Counted from the stretch's first letter, positions 33,018 to 41,833 are shown. The stretch: DNA of 61,593 nucleotides from an uncultured Eubacterium sp. (GCA_910584875.1 CAJUDA010000020.1:1-61593), one strand, 5' to 3'. Notes: generated from the letters alone by a model not told the origin. A program made the numbers and translations.

Positions 33018-34880
33018 ATGGAAAAGACATGGAGGACGGTCCGTACCGTACCGGTACTTCTGGCACTTGCTTTTGTGCCGTTGATCGTTACAGCGAAAAA
33101 ATATAATATAGGCTTAAATGGATATAAATGGTATTCGGATTCCGTTACATCAACGGATTTATTTTTATACTGGAAAGGCCAGATGCTGATCCTGCTTGCC
33201 TTTCTTATGATGGCGTGCCTCCTTGTTTCATTGGCAAAAAAAGAGTGGATGCCGGACTGGCGCAGGTTTCGTACACCGGAGCTTCTCTGGCTTGGCAGCT
33301 ATCTTGTGCTCGCTGTGATCTCTTCCCTTTGCTCAGAGTACCGTGAATTTTCACTGTGGGGAAGTTATGAGCAGTGGGAGGGGATGTTTATCCTGCTGGC
33401 ATATGGGATCCTGATGCTGTATGTATACCTTATGGTAGATACCGAATGGCTGATCCGTCTAGTCGTGTATGGTATAGTGGCGGGAGGTTTCCTGATGGGA
33501 CTGCTCGGTACGTTCCAGTTTCTGGGTATGGATCTGTTCCGGGGCAGGGTGGGACAGGTCATCATGAATCTGCTGATCAGACCGAAGATGAATTATACGT
33601 TTAATTTTTCTGAGGGCTGGGTCTATGCTTCCCTTTATAATCCCAATTATGTAGGTTCTTATGCGGCGCTGCTCTTACCGGTTCTGGTGACAGTGGCAAT
33701 GATGGAGTGGAGAAAGTTATCCCGCTTCTGGACGGTGACTGCCATGGCAGGCTCCTGCCTGATGACGGTGACGCTTCTTGGCTCGCAGTCTCTGACCGGG
33801 TGTGTAGGGGTCATTGCCAGTGTGGTTTTTCTGGTGATATACCAGTGGCGCAGGATTGTTACCTGTCTGGGATGGAAGAAGCTGGGAGCCTCAGCGGCAG
33901 CACTGGGGGTATTTGCCGCAGTCGCAGTCACGGTATTTCCGGCACAGTTCCAGGCTGGTACGGATAAGCTGTTTCACCCGAAGGAGGATACCCACATGAT
34001 CCGGCAGATGGTCTCGTCCGCACAGGGATTGAATGTCATTACGGCCGGAGACCGCAGTTTTACTGTGGTGCTGACGGGACAGGAAGAAGAGCCGCTAAAG
34101 GTGCAGGATGCAGAAGGCAGGGAGCAGGAGCTTCTTTTCCATGAGGGAGGAAACTATTATACGATCAAAGATCATTCTTATGATTACAAAAAAAATGGCA
34201 CTGTCATTGCAGAACCAAGACTCTACAAAACAGTGGTGACGAAGGACGATATTGTCTATGAAGCTGTGCGTATCGTGGATCATCAGTTTGTCTATGAAAA
34301 GGATAAAGCGTGGACGATTGCCAGGGTGGGGGAAGAGTACCAGATTTATAATGCTTTCCGTAAACTGGACCGGCTTCAGGACATCCCTGCCGCCGGGTTT
34401 GCCGGAAATCAGCATTTTGGCGATAAGAGAGGATACATCTGGTCCCGGACGCTGCCGCTGCTGAAAGATTATATTCTGACAGGTTCTGGTCCCAGTACAT
34501 TTACCCTCGTCTTTCCCAATCATGATTATGTGGGAAAAATGAATATGAATTATGACGGGGTTACGGTGACAAAACCGCATAATATGTACCTGCAGATCTG
34601 GACGCAGACCGGACTTCTGTCTCTGATCGCTTTCCTTCTGCTGTTTGGCTGGTATTTTGTAAAGAGTGTGCGCCTTTACTGGAATTCCCCATTGGAGACG
34701 GTGCCTCAGAAAATCGGAGTGGCTGTCATGGTGGCTCTGTTTGGATATATGGTGACAGGGATCGCCAATGATTCTACCGTCGCTGTGGCGCCGGTATTCT
34801 GGGGAATGCTTGGATTCGGTATGGCGGTAAACAGACTGGTAGCTGCGCGAGCACAGAAAAAGGATAGGGCAATCGCTTAA
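33018..34880 (+). CDS. O-antigen ligase-like (Wzy/WaaL family) membrane protein
   Basis: A 620-residue polytopic membrane protein with about 11 helices. The segment SLYNPNYVGSYAALLLPVLV, then SQSLTGCVGVIAS, is the O-antigen ligase/polymerase signature. Between the helix ending near residue 310 and GSGPSTF (about 492) lies an outside domain of about 170 residues rich in beta strands, replacing the usual shorter periplasmic loop. The segment GSGPSTFTLVFPNH ... KPHNMYLQIWTQTGLL is the family's conserved late part. ATG 33018 has only a weak GGAG upstream. In a Gram-positive it may polymerise or attach a surface glycan. Confidence 0.8.
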   Translation: MEKTWRTVRTVPVLLALAFVPLIVTAKKYNIGLNGYKWYSDSVTSTDLFLYWKGQMLILLAFLMMACLLVSLAKKEWMPDWRRFRTPELLWLGSYLVLAVISSLCSEYREFSLWGSYEQWEGMFILLAYGILMLYVYLMVDTEWLIRLVVYGIVAGGFLMGLLGTFQFLGMDLFRGRVGQVIMNLLIRPKMNYTFNFSEGWVYASLYNPNYVGSYAALLLPVLVTVAMMEWRKLSRFWTVTAMAGSCLMTVTLLGSQSLTGCVGVIASVVFLVIYQWRRIVTCLGWKKLGASAAALGVFAAVAVTVFPAQFQAGTDKLFHPKEDTHMIRQMVSSAQGLNVITAGDRSFTVVLTGQEEEPLKVQDAEGREQELLFHEGGNYYTIKDHSYDYKKNGTVIAEPRLYKTVVTKDDIVYEAVRIVDHQFVYEKDKAWTIARVGEEYQIYNAFRKLDRLQDIPAAGFAGNQHFGDKRGYIWSRTLPLLKDYILTGSGPSTFTLVFPNHDYVGKMNMNYDGVTVTKPHNMYLQIWTQTGLLSLIAFLLLFGWYFVKSVRLYWNSPLETVPQKIGVAVMVALFGYMVTGIANDSTVAVAPVFWGMLGFGMAVNRLVAARAQKKDRAIA

Positions 34881-35221
34881 TAACCTGCAGTTTTTCGGGA
34901 GGCGATATTTCCCATCGCCCGGTCTTGTACCACTTCCCGAAAAATCATCGTTGTCGTCCTTTGCAAATCTGCCACCCGAGCTTTGTCTGAGTTGTCTGCT
35001 GTCGTTTTTCTGACTTTTGACAGCACGTTTGCACTAAGGACCGGCGGGCGGCTATGCTGTAAAAGTCAGAAAAACGACATGGCAGACAGCGAGTTTTGCG
35101 AAGGGCGGCAGAAGAATTTTGCAAAGGAAGTCAGCGATTTGATTTTTCGCAGGAAGTGGTACCGTGGACGGCCGATGGGAGATAGCCGCCTCTCGGCAGC
35201 AGGTTACTAGGCGATTGCCCT
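34866..35221. repeat. 356-bp imperfect palindrome (two inverted arms of about 165 bp)
   Basis: The left arm begins agggcaatcgc inside the last codons of the ligase gene, and the right arm ends gcgattgccct. Matching blocks in between include taacctgc, gtaccacttcc, gaaaaatc, cctttgcaaa and, near the centre, gtcgtttttctgactttt. The arms would fold into one long hairpin in DNA or RNA. No convincing gene lies within; the one open frame (34983-35210) reads through both arms. A diverged single arm occurs at 18879-19001, so this is a dispersed repeat, perhaps a MITE-like or REP-type element. Confidence 0.7.
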
Positions 35222-35240
35222 GGTAAATGGGAAATGGTGA

Positions 35241-35270
35241 TTGACATATTTATGACATATATAGTACAAT
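35241..35270 (+). promoter_or_regulatory. Promoter of the Ig-like protein gene
   Basis: A perfect TTGACA is followed after 18 bases by TACAAT, 23 bases before the start codon of the next gene. It begins 20 bases after the palindrome. Confidence 0.6.
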
Positions 35271-35293
35271 GAAAGAAAAATGGAGGTGCGTGA

Positions 35294-36067
35294 ATGAAAA
35301 AAAGGTTTACAAGGATTCTTTCAATTGTGCTTGTACTGGCGGTGGCGTTCTCTTACTCCCTGACGATGGGGGCTGGTATCCAGGCAGCGAAGAAAGGGAA
35401 CAAAAAGGTAAAGAGTGTAGCAGTGACCAACATTACAGGAAAAAAGCTGGTGCTGGGAAAAGGAAGAAAACTTAAACTGAATGTGAAAGTTACGTTGGCG
35501 GCAGGCAGCAAAGCGGGCAAAAAGGTAACATATAAGAGCAGTAAGCCTGCGGTGGTTTCCGTGACAAAAAAGGGAGTGATCAAAGGAAGGAAGATCGGCT
35601 CTGCCAAAATAACGGTTTCCTCAAAGGCAGATCCTAAAAAGAAATTTACTTTTCAGGTTAAGGTAAAGAAAAAGAACCAGAGTGTCACTAAGATCACATT
35701 AGACAAGACGACACTTACGTTAGATCTTGGCGAAGCAGATGAAGAAGACTATGTTACATACCGTCTGAAGGCAACAGTAACGCCTAAAACAGCTACGAAC
35801 CAGAAGCTGAACTGGTTTTCATCGAATACGGCTGTGGCGGTCGTAAACAGTGAAGGACTGGTCACAGCAAAGTCAGCTGGTGTGACGATCATCACAGTAA
35901 AGGCTACCGACGGCAGCGGCAGGAAAGCAACTTGCAGTGTCGCTGTTCTGGATGATGACGACTGGGATGATGAGGATGATGAAGATGACGACGACTGGGA
36001 CGATGATGACGACTTAGATGAGGACGATGACAGTTTGTACGGAGACGAGGAGGAAGACGAGGAATAG
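35294..36067 (+). CDS. Secreted Ig-like (BIG2-type) protein with acidic tail
   Basis: A 257-residue protein. A signal peptide (RILSIVLVLAVAFSYSLTMG ... IQAA) is followed by two bacterial Ig-like group 2 domains. Each shows the typical SSKPAVVSVTKKGVIKGRKI and SSNTAVAVVNSEGLVTAKSA pattern, the second ending ATCSVAV. The last about 40 residues are nearly all Asp and Glu (DDDDWDDEDDEDDDDW and more). The N-terminal domain is very Lys-rich, so the charge is split strongly along the chain. No LPXTG anchor is seen. It may stick to the wall or bind Ca2+ through its tail; that is inference. GGAGG precedes the ATG. Confidence 0.78.
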   Translation: MKKRFTRILSIVLVLAVAFSYSLTMGAGIQAAKKGNKKVKSVAVTNITGKKLVLGKGRKLKLNVKVTLAAGSKAGKKVTYKSSKPAVVSVTKKGVIKGRKIGSAKITVSSKADPKKKFTFQVKVKKKNQSVTKITLDKTTLTLDLGEADEEDYVTYRLKATVTPKTATNQKLNWFSSNTAVAVVNSEGLVTAKSAGVTIITVKATDGSGRKATCSVAVLDDDDWDDEDDEDDDDWDDDDDLDEDDDSLYGDEEEDEE

Positions 36068-36078
36068 GAATAAAATTA

Positions 36079-36105
36079 TTAGCACTCTGCCTTGACGAGT
36101 GCTAA
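36079..36105 (+). promoter_or_regulatory. CIRCE operator (HrcA site)
   Basis: The perfect consensus TTAGCACTC-N9-GAGTGCTAA is present. It overlaps the -35 element of the clpB promoter, the right position for repression by HrcA. Genes under CIRCE are released on heat or misfolded-protein stress. Confidence 0.95.
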
Positions 36106-36120
36106 TAAAGGTGGTATAGT
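36092..36120 (+). promoter_or_regulatory. Sigma-A promoter of clpB
   Basis: TTGACG and TATAGT are 17 bases apart. The -35 lies within the CIRCE spacer and right arm, so HrcA would block polymerase. The untranslated leader to ATG 36211 is about 85 bases. Confidence 0.8.
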
Positions 36121-36210
36121 ATGGATAGACTTGAGGGATACTAGAGTCTGTCCATATTTTTTTGTTTAGCTCTACGGAGCCAGTTTGAGCTTAGGAAGGA
36201 GTGACAGTTT

Positions 36211-38787
36211 ATGAACATTACCAAATTCACGCAGAAGTCTGTTGAGATTATGAACAATCTGGAGAAAATCGCCTATGATTTTGGCAATCAGGAGATCGTA
36301 CAGGAACATCTGATTTATAGTATGCTGACCATTGACGACAGTCTGCTGGCGAAATTACTGCAGAAGATGGAGATCGATCCTGCTGTTTTCCAGGCGCAGG
36401 TCGAAAGACTGTTAAAGAAACGTCCCAAAGTGGAAGGCGGTCAGGTTTATATTGGAAATGATCTGAACAAGGTCCTTGTCTATGCTGAAAATGAGGCGAA
36501 AGCGATGGGAGATGAGTATGTATCAGTCGAACACCTCTTTTTAAGCCTGCTTAAGAAACCGTCCCGTGAAGTGAAGGAGCTGCTAAATGAATTTAGAGTC
36601 GACCGGGAAAGGTTTTTACAGGCACTGTCCAAGGTGCGGGGCAACCAGAAAGTCACCAGTGATAACCCGGAGGCGGTATATGACAGTCTTGAAAAATATG
36701 GCTATGATCTGGTTCAGCGTGCGAGGGAGCAGAAACTGGATCCGGTCATCGGAAGGGATGCTGAGATCCGCAATATGATCCGGATCTTATCCCGGAAAAC
36801 AAAGAATAATCCCGTTCTGATCGGAGAACCCGGCGTCGGCAAAACTGCCGTGGTAGAGGGGCTTGCCCAGCGTATCGTCCGGGGGGATGTGCCGGAAGCC
36901 CTGAAAAATAAGCAGGTATTTGCCCTGGATATGGGATCGCTCATCGCCGGTGCCAAATACCGCGGTGAATTTGAAGAGAGGCTGAAAGCGGTTCTGGAGG
37001 AAGTCAGGGAAAGCGACGGGCAGATCATCCTTTTCATCGACGAGCTGCATACGATCGTCGGAGCAGGGAAGACAGAGGGAGCCATGGATGCCGGAAACCT
37101 TCTGAAACCGATGCTGGCAAGAGGAGAACTGCACTGTATCGGCGCGACCACACTGGATGAATACCGTATGTATATAGAGAAAGATGCTGCCCTGGAGCGG
37201 CGGTTCCAGCCTGTTATGGTAGATGAGCCGACAGTCGAAGATACAATATCGATCCTGCGTGGATTAAAGGACCGTTATGAAGTATTTCATGGGGTCAAGA
37301 TCACGGATGCCGCACTGGTTTCGGCGGCGATGTTATCGGACCGTTATATTTCAGACCGTTTCCTGCCGGACAAAGCGATCGATCTTGTGGATGAGGCATG
37401 TGCCCTGATCAAGACGGAGCTGGATTCCCTTCCCACGGAGCTGGATGAGATCCAGCGGCAGATCATGCAGATGGAGATGGAAGAAGCAGCGCTGAAAAAG
37501 GAAGAAGACCACCTCAGCCAGGAACGGCTTGCTGAACTTCAGAAAGAGCTTGCGGAGATGCGGGAGGATTTTGCTGGTCAGAAAGCAAAATGGGACAATG
37601 AAAAATCAGCAGTGGAACGTGTGCATGAACTGAAAGTGCAGATGGAGGATCTGAAGAACCAGATCGAGGTGGCAAAAAATGATTATGATCTTGAGAAGGC
37701 GTCAGAACTGGAATACTGGAAGCTGCCTGAGCTGAAACAGCAGCTTTCAGTAGCGGAGGATGCAATGCACGGCGGCGACCAGGCGATGGTGCATGAGAGC
37801 GTGGGGGATGAGGAAATCGCAAAGATCATATCCCGCTGGACGGGGATACCGGTTGCCAAACTGACAGAATCTGAACGCAATAAGGCGCTCCATCTGGATG
37901 ATGAACTGCACAAGCGTGTGATCGGGCAGCATGATGGCGTGACAAAAGTGACAGAGGCGATCATCCGTTCCAAAGCGGGAATCAAAGATCCGGACAAACC
38001 GATCGGTTCGTTTTTGTTTCTTGGTCCAACTGGCGTAGGTAAGACGGAGCTTGCCAAAAGTCTTGCCGAATGTCTTTTTGATAATGAAACAAACATGGTT
38101 CGCATTGATATGAGCGAATATATGGAGAAATATTCTGTTTCCCGGCTGATTGGGGCGCCTCCGGGCTATGTCGGTTATGAAGAGGGCGGCCAGCTGACGG
38201 AGGCGGTGCGCCGCAAACCATATTCGGTTGTTCTCTTTGACGAGATTGAAAAGGCCCATCCGGATGTGTTCAATGTTCTCCTTCAGGTGCTGGATGACGG
38301 ACGTGTCACCGATTCCCAGGGGCGCACCGTGGATTTCAAAAATACGATCCTGATCATGACTTCCAATCTTGGTGCAGAGTATCTGCTGGAAGGGATCGAT
38401 GATGAAGGAAATATTTCGCCCGAAAGCGAACAGGCGGTGATGGACCAGCTCAGAACCAGTTTTCGTCCGGAGTTTCTAAACCGTCTGGATGAGATCATTA
38501 TGTTTAAACCACTGACACGAAGTGATATCAGTGACATTCTCGATCTGCTTATCGCAGATGTGAACAGAAGAGTAGAAGATAAGGAGATTCACCTGTCTCT
38601 TTCAGACCGGGCAAAAGATTATATCACGGAACAGGCATATGACCCGGCGTATGGGGCGAGACCGCTGAAACGTTATCTGCAGAAAAATGTAGAGACGCTT
38701 CTGGCAAAGAAGATCCTTGCCGATGAAGTCCATATGGGGCAGCAGCTGACGATGGATGTGGGAGAAAAGGGGCTGGAGATTGTTTGA
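36211..38787 (+). CDS. clpB: ATP-dependent disaggregase ClpB
   Basis: An 858-residue AAA+ hexameric chaperone that works with DnaK to dissolve aggregates. In order: the N-domain with two Clp repeats (1-145); first ATPase with Walker A GEPGVGKTA and Walker B ILFIDELHTI; the long coiled-coil middle domain (about 400-520) that distinguishes ClpB from ClpC; second ATPase with GPTGVGKTE and VLFDEIEKAHPDV; and the C-terminal domain with GARPLKRYLQ. Length is normal for the family. AGGAAGGAG precedes the ATG. Regulation by HrcA is shown by the CIRCE element upstream. Confidence 0.95.
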   Translation: MNITKFTQKSVEIMNNLEKIAYDFGNQEIVQEHLIYSMLTIDDSLLAKLLQKMEIDPAVFQAQVERLLKKRPKVEGGQVYIGNDLNKVLVYAENEAKAMGDEYVSVEHLFLSLLKKPSREVKELLNEFRVDRERFLQALSKVRGNQKVTSDNPEAVYDSLEKYGYDLVQRAREQKLDPVIGRDAEIRNMIRILSRKTKNNPVLIGEPGVGKTAVVEGLAQRIVRGDVPEALKNKQVFALDMGSLIAGAKYRGEFEERLKAVLEEVRESDGQIILFIDELHTIVGAGKTEGAMDAGNLLKPMLARGELHCIGATTLDEYRMYIEKDAALERRFQPVMVDEPTVEDTISILRGLKDRYEVFHGVKITDAALVSAAMLSDRYISDRFLPDKAIDLVDEACALIKTELDSLPTELDEIQRQIMQMEMEEAALKKEEDHLSQERLAELQKELAEMREDFAGQKAKWDNEKSAVERVHELKVQMEDLKNQIEVAKNDYDLEKASELEYWKLPELKQQLSVAEDAMHGGDQAMVHESVGDEEIAKIISRWTGIPVAKLTESERNKALHLDDELHKRVIGQHDGVTKVTEAIIRSKAGIKDPDKPIGSFLFLGPTGVGKTELAKSLAECLFDNETNMVRIDMSEYMEKYSVSRLIGAPPGYVGYEEGGQLTEAVRRKPYSVVLFDEIEKAHPDVFNVLLQVLDDGRVTDSQGRTVDFKNTILIMTSNLGAEYLLEGIDDEGNISPESEQAVMDQLRTSFRPEFLNRLDEIIMFKPLTRSDISDILDLLIADVNRRVEDKEIHLSLSDRAKDYITEQAYDPAYGARPLKRYLQKNVETLLAKKILADEVHMGQQLTMDVGEKGLEIV

Positions 38788-40427
38788 AATAGTAAATTGC
38801 AAATAGGGGGGCTGATTTTGAAGCAGCCCCTCCAGCTATTATTTCCTGATCTTACTTTAATTTTTCCCTTTCCGCACGCTTTTACGGATTTTAATACTAT
38901 TTTTGCCAGATTTGTTTTTGAAGGATTGGACGGCTTAATATCCTGTGTAACCGATGGTTTTTTAGCACCACCAGATCCGTTCGATCCCGCCTGTATGCTG
39001 TTTTCATTTCCAGCAGGAGGTGTCAGTGCAGGGGGTGTGAGGTTGTCAATCGTTTTTGTTTCAGTGGCGCCGCAGTCCGTACATATTCTTTCTTTCGTAC
39101 CAGCCTGTGTCGTTGTAGATGGCTTTGTTGTAACCCATGGTCCATAGGTATGGATGTGATCTGTATTGATATCAAGCCAGTAAGTAAATTTGTTTTGGGT
39201 AAGATTGGTGCCTAAACTTATTTCAAAACAATAATCTTCATTAGCTTTTAACTTAAATCCTTTATTAGATATCCATTCTATTTCATTATCCTGGGAGTCA
39301 TGAACAGTAAATTCCCATTCTTTATACAACTTATCTAGGGACAGGTTATCGGGGGTATTGTACCAAAATACATAGTAACCGTTCCTGGAAGGCGTAAATT
39401 TATACTCTGCATAATACCAGAAATCCGGATCAACAGATATCTTCCTGCCAGCTGGTAATGTACCAGAAATTTTTCCCGCATATTGTACTTTGGTTAGTAC
39501 ATTGATTACACTGGTTATTTCGAATGCATCTAAATATGTAAATTTAACTTTTTGTTTTCCTACTTTAAATTGGGATTCCTTATCTCTTTCACCTAAATAT
39601 TCAGCGTTTATATCGTATTGATTTATATCTGAAAATTGAATGATATCACTAGTACCGTTCGTATAATTTATTTTTATAGAGCCAGCGGATAAGAATACCA
39701 CAATGCCGGATGAGCTTACGAGAGGCTCTTCTCTTAATTCAATAGAGGCAATGGTATTTGATTGTTTTATGGAACTATATGCGGGGAACTCTGTTCCATC
39801 TTCACATTCACCGCCTGAATAGTTGACAATGAAATAATATTCTGTCCCGGCTTCCAGTTGGAACAAGGTAGAAGTATACTGATTATAAAGGTACCGGGAC
39901 TTCTTTGTTATTTTGTTAAAACTTTCACCCTGCACGGCATATAAATCAATAACATAAGAGGGTTCACCCGTTTTGGGTTGAAAAGTAAATGAATATGTTC
40001 CGCTTTCTGCAGGGGCGTTATCGCTGCTTTTGGTGATGAGCAGGGAAGCATCTCCAGCCATCAATTCCCCATCATCTATTTCGTCCCTACATTCAATTTT
40101 TACTTTATATTCTTTGCCTTTGATCAGAAATATGGCATTTCTCATATATATGCCGGTGTCGTATTCAATTATTGAATCCATAACCTGTACATTATTTTCA
40201 GTCAATTAAGAAACATTTGTGTAAGTGTCTTCCAAATCAGTGAGTCTGACATTATAAAATCCAGTCTCTGCAGGAATGAATGTAAGTTCTTTTACCCCTT
40301 CTATTGTTCCTGACCATTCTGTTCCCTCTGTGATAGATTCAGCTGTTGCTGCAGACGTAGTAATGGATGAAATGAATCCAAACAGGAATACAGCTGCGAT
40401 CATTATTACGTGAGTAAGTTTTTTCAT
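38673..40427 (-). pseudogene. Secreted surface protein gene broken by an in-frame TAA and truncated
   Basis: The 5' part encodes a signal peptide (HVIMIAAVFLFGFISSITTSA) and a short beta segment, then TAA at 40206-40208 after TYTNVS. The same frame continues for 510 codons with beta-rich repeats (ETGFYNVRLTD-like and SGTYSFTFQP-like units, pre-peptidase C-terminal type), a zinc-ribbon-like CTDCGATETKTI motif, and a Pro/Gly linker. Near its end the frame enters KSVKACGKGKIKV, the start of an Ig/Fn3-like domain, and then runs through the terminator at 38805 and into antisense clpB. So both a nonsense change and a 3' deletion are likely. AAAGGAGG precedes ATG 40427. Confidence 0.72.
38805..38843. 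terminator. Terminator between clpB and the broken surface gene
   Basis: The stem ggggctg / cagcccc, extended by G-U and G-C pairs, has a 9-base loop and a T-rich tail (ttatttcct) on the plus side. It lies 18 bases past the clpB stop codon. Confidence 0.65.
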
Positions 40428-40520
40428 GGTTTTCCTCCTTTAAATATGAAATATAAAATAATAAGTATAATAATATATAAAATGCTGTCAAATAATTTTA
40501 GAAAAAGGAAGAATAAAATG

Positions 40521-40555
40521 GTAAGAGGGGATTGCCGGAAGCAGTCCCCTCTTAC
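40521..40555 (-). terminator. Terminator of the cotJ operon
   Basis: The stem gtaagaggggactg / cagtcccctcttac (read on the minus strand, one mismatch) is followed on the minus side by a T-rich tract (attttattcttccttttt). It lies 76 bases past the cotJC stop codon. Confidence 0.8.
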
Positions 40556-40575
40556 TGTGCATGAGCACATCATCA

Positions 40576-40669
40576 TTACTTACAGAACTGTTTATCAAAA
40601 TCTGGGTTGGTAGGCACCGCCTACAACCAGTTACTTACAGAACTGTTTATCAAAATCTGGGTTGTAGGC
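40576..40669. repeat. Tandem duplication of the cotJC 3' end
   Basis: A unit of about 39 bases containing ttacttacagaactgttta occurs at 40576 and again at 40631, a 55-base period, with one single-base gap. The second copy is the real end of cotJC (its last codons and stop). The first is an extra copy downstream. Between them lies a hairpin (gttggtaggc / gcctacaac, 40606-40627). Confidence 0.85.
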
Positions 40670-41239
40670 GTAGAAATTCTTCTTGTTCAGGTTATCCTGA
40701 ACAAGGCGAAGTCCTTCACCGAAACGCTGGAAGTGTACTAATTCTCTCTGACGCAGGAAGCGGATCGGATCGCATACTTCCGGATCTTTTACCAGGCGAA
40801 GAATGTTGTCATACGTTGTTCTTGCTTTTTGTTCTGCTGCCATATCCTCTGTCAGATCAGTAATGGGATCCCCGGTACTCTGAAATGTCGAGGCGGAAAA
40901 TGGCATGCCGCTGGCAGCCTGAGGCCAGATTCCAATAGTGTGGTCGATATAATAATCAGCGAATCCCTGCGCCTGTAATTCATCGGCGGTTAGGTTGCGG
41001 GTCAGCTGATGAACGATGGCGCAGATCATTTCACAGTGGTTTAATTCTTCTGTACCGATATCCGTCAGAATCCCACAGACACGTTTGTCACCATTGGAGT
41101 AACGCTGAGAGAGATAGCGCTGGGAGGCTCCGAGCTCTCCATCGGGACCTCCAAATTGCGATATAATGACTTTTGCCAGCTTCGCATTTGGTTTGGTGAT
41201 ATTTACCGGGTATTCCAAAGTTCTGTCATACGTCCACAT
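40631..41239 (-). CDS. cotJC: Spore coat manganese-catalase-like protein CotJC
   Basis: A 202-residue ferritin-like protein of the manganese catalase family, located in the spore coat. The metal-ligand pattern is visible: EL in GPDGELGA, then ILTDIGTEELNHCEM with E..H, and AAEQKARTTY and ELVHFQRF with E..H. It starts at ATG 41239, which shares one base with the cotJB stop (TAATG), so translation is coupled. Some members have catalase activity; this one is shorter than the 270-300 residues of true manganese catalases, as usual for CotJC. Confidence 0.92.
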   Translation of the reverse strand: MWTYDRTLEYPVNITKPNAKLAKVIISQFGGPDGELGASQRYLSQRYSNGDKRVCGILTDIGTEELNHCEMICAIVHQLTRNLTADELQAQGFADYYIDHTIGIWPQAASGMPFSASTFQSTGDPITDLTEDMAAEQKARTTYDNILRLVKDPEVCDPIRFLRQRELVHFQRFGEGLRLVQDNLNKKNFYAYNPDFDKQFCK

Positions 41240-41505
41240 TAATAACAACCCCCTTCCCAAGGCCAGGGATCACGTACCCAGGTCCAGCCGTCGCAGGTGT
41301 CGACGGTGTTTGAGGTAAGTGGTCCATAGGTGCTTTCATAAGCACGGCGGACTTCTTTATTGATCTGCTGGTATTTGTTGTAATAATCCATAGCCTTCTC
41401 ATCATCCGGATGGGTGTCCAGATACATTCCGATGTCGATCAGGGCGAAACCTGCTTCGCGTACGCGCTGCATCAGCATTTCCCTGCTCATATTGTTATTG
41501 TGCAT
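41239..41505 (-). CDS. cotJB: Spore coat protein CotJB
   Basis: An 88-residue protein with the CotJB pattern: REMLMQRVREAGFALIDIGMYLDTHPDD near the start, then YYNKYQQINKEVRRAYESTYGPLT and the Trp-rich end WTWVRDPWPWEGGCY. It is encoded directly after cotJA without a gap and overlaps cotJC by one base. In Bacillus, CotJA and CotJC interact in the inner coat layers. Confidence 0.92.
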   Translation of the reverse strand: MHNNNMSREMLMQRVREAGFALIDIGMYLDTHPDDEKAMDYYNKYQQINKEVRRAYESTYGPLTSNTVDTCDGWTWVRDPWPWEGGCY

Positions 41506-41727
41506 TTATCCCATCCTCCTTCCGCAGGAGCAGTTCTGGTGATGTTGGGGGCGGGGATTTGGTCTCATCTGGTTTTTAGCCTGACAGGCAGCCTGTGAAC
41601 CGATAAACGGAAAGACCAGATCTTCAAAAATGCTTCCCTGTTCCAGTCCACAGTTGGCATCCAAAACATTTTCAAATGGCTGCCATGGTACATAAGCCAT
41701 GGCAAGTGGTTTGTTTGAAAGATTCAT
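41506..41727 (-). CDS. cotJA: Spore coat associated protein CotJA
   Basis: A 73-residue protein with the typical AMAYVPWQPFENVLDANCGLEQGSIF... region of CotJA and a Cys/Arg/His-rich tail. AAGGAG lies before the ATG. It is the first gene of cotJABC. The upstream sequence on the minus strand contains CATATACT, which resembles a sigma-E -10, but no convincing -35 could be matched. Confidence 0.9.
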   Translation of the reverse strand: MNLSNKPLAMAYVPWQPFENVLDANCGLEQGSIFEDLVFPFIGSQAACQAKNQMRPNPRPQHHQNCSCGRRMG

Positions 41728-41792
41728 GGTAACTCCTTATGCTTTTTTATAACAGTATATGTTGAAAAAAGTCGAATGTGTGAAAATAAAAG

Positions 41793-41824
41793 AAAAAAAT
41801 GGGGCGAAAAGCCCCATTTTAAAA
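41793..41824 (-). terminator. Terminator after the CZB chemoreceptor gene
   Basis: The stem aaaatggggc / gccccatttt has a 4-base loop (ttttc on the minus strand) and a T-run (tttttttctttt). It is 10 bases past the stop codon of the chemoreceptor gene. Confidence 0.88.
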
Positions 41825-41833
41825 TCAGAATTA

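Noticed and set aside
34983..35210. 75-codon ORF inside the 356-bp palindrome
   Set aside because: It lies entirely in the two inverted arms, so its codons mirror each other; no ribosome binding site.
20571..40427. Genetic-code reassignment of TAA explaining the two internal stops
   Set aside because: Many intact genes in the window end in TAA at the expected place, so the codon is a normal stop here.
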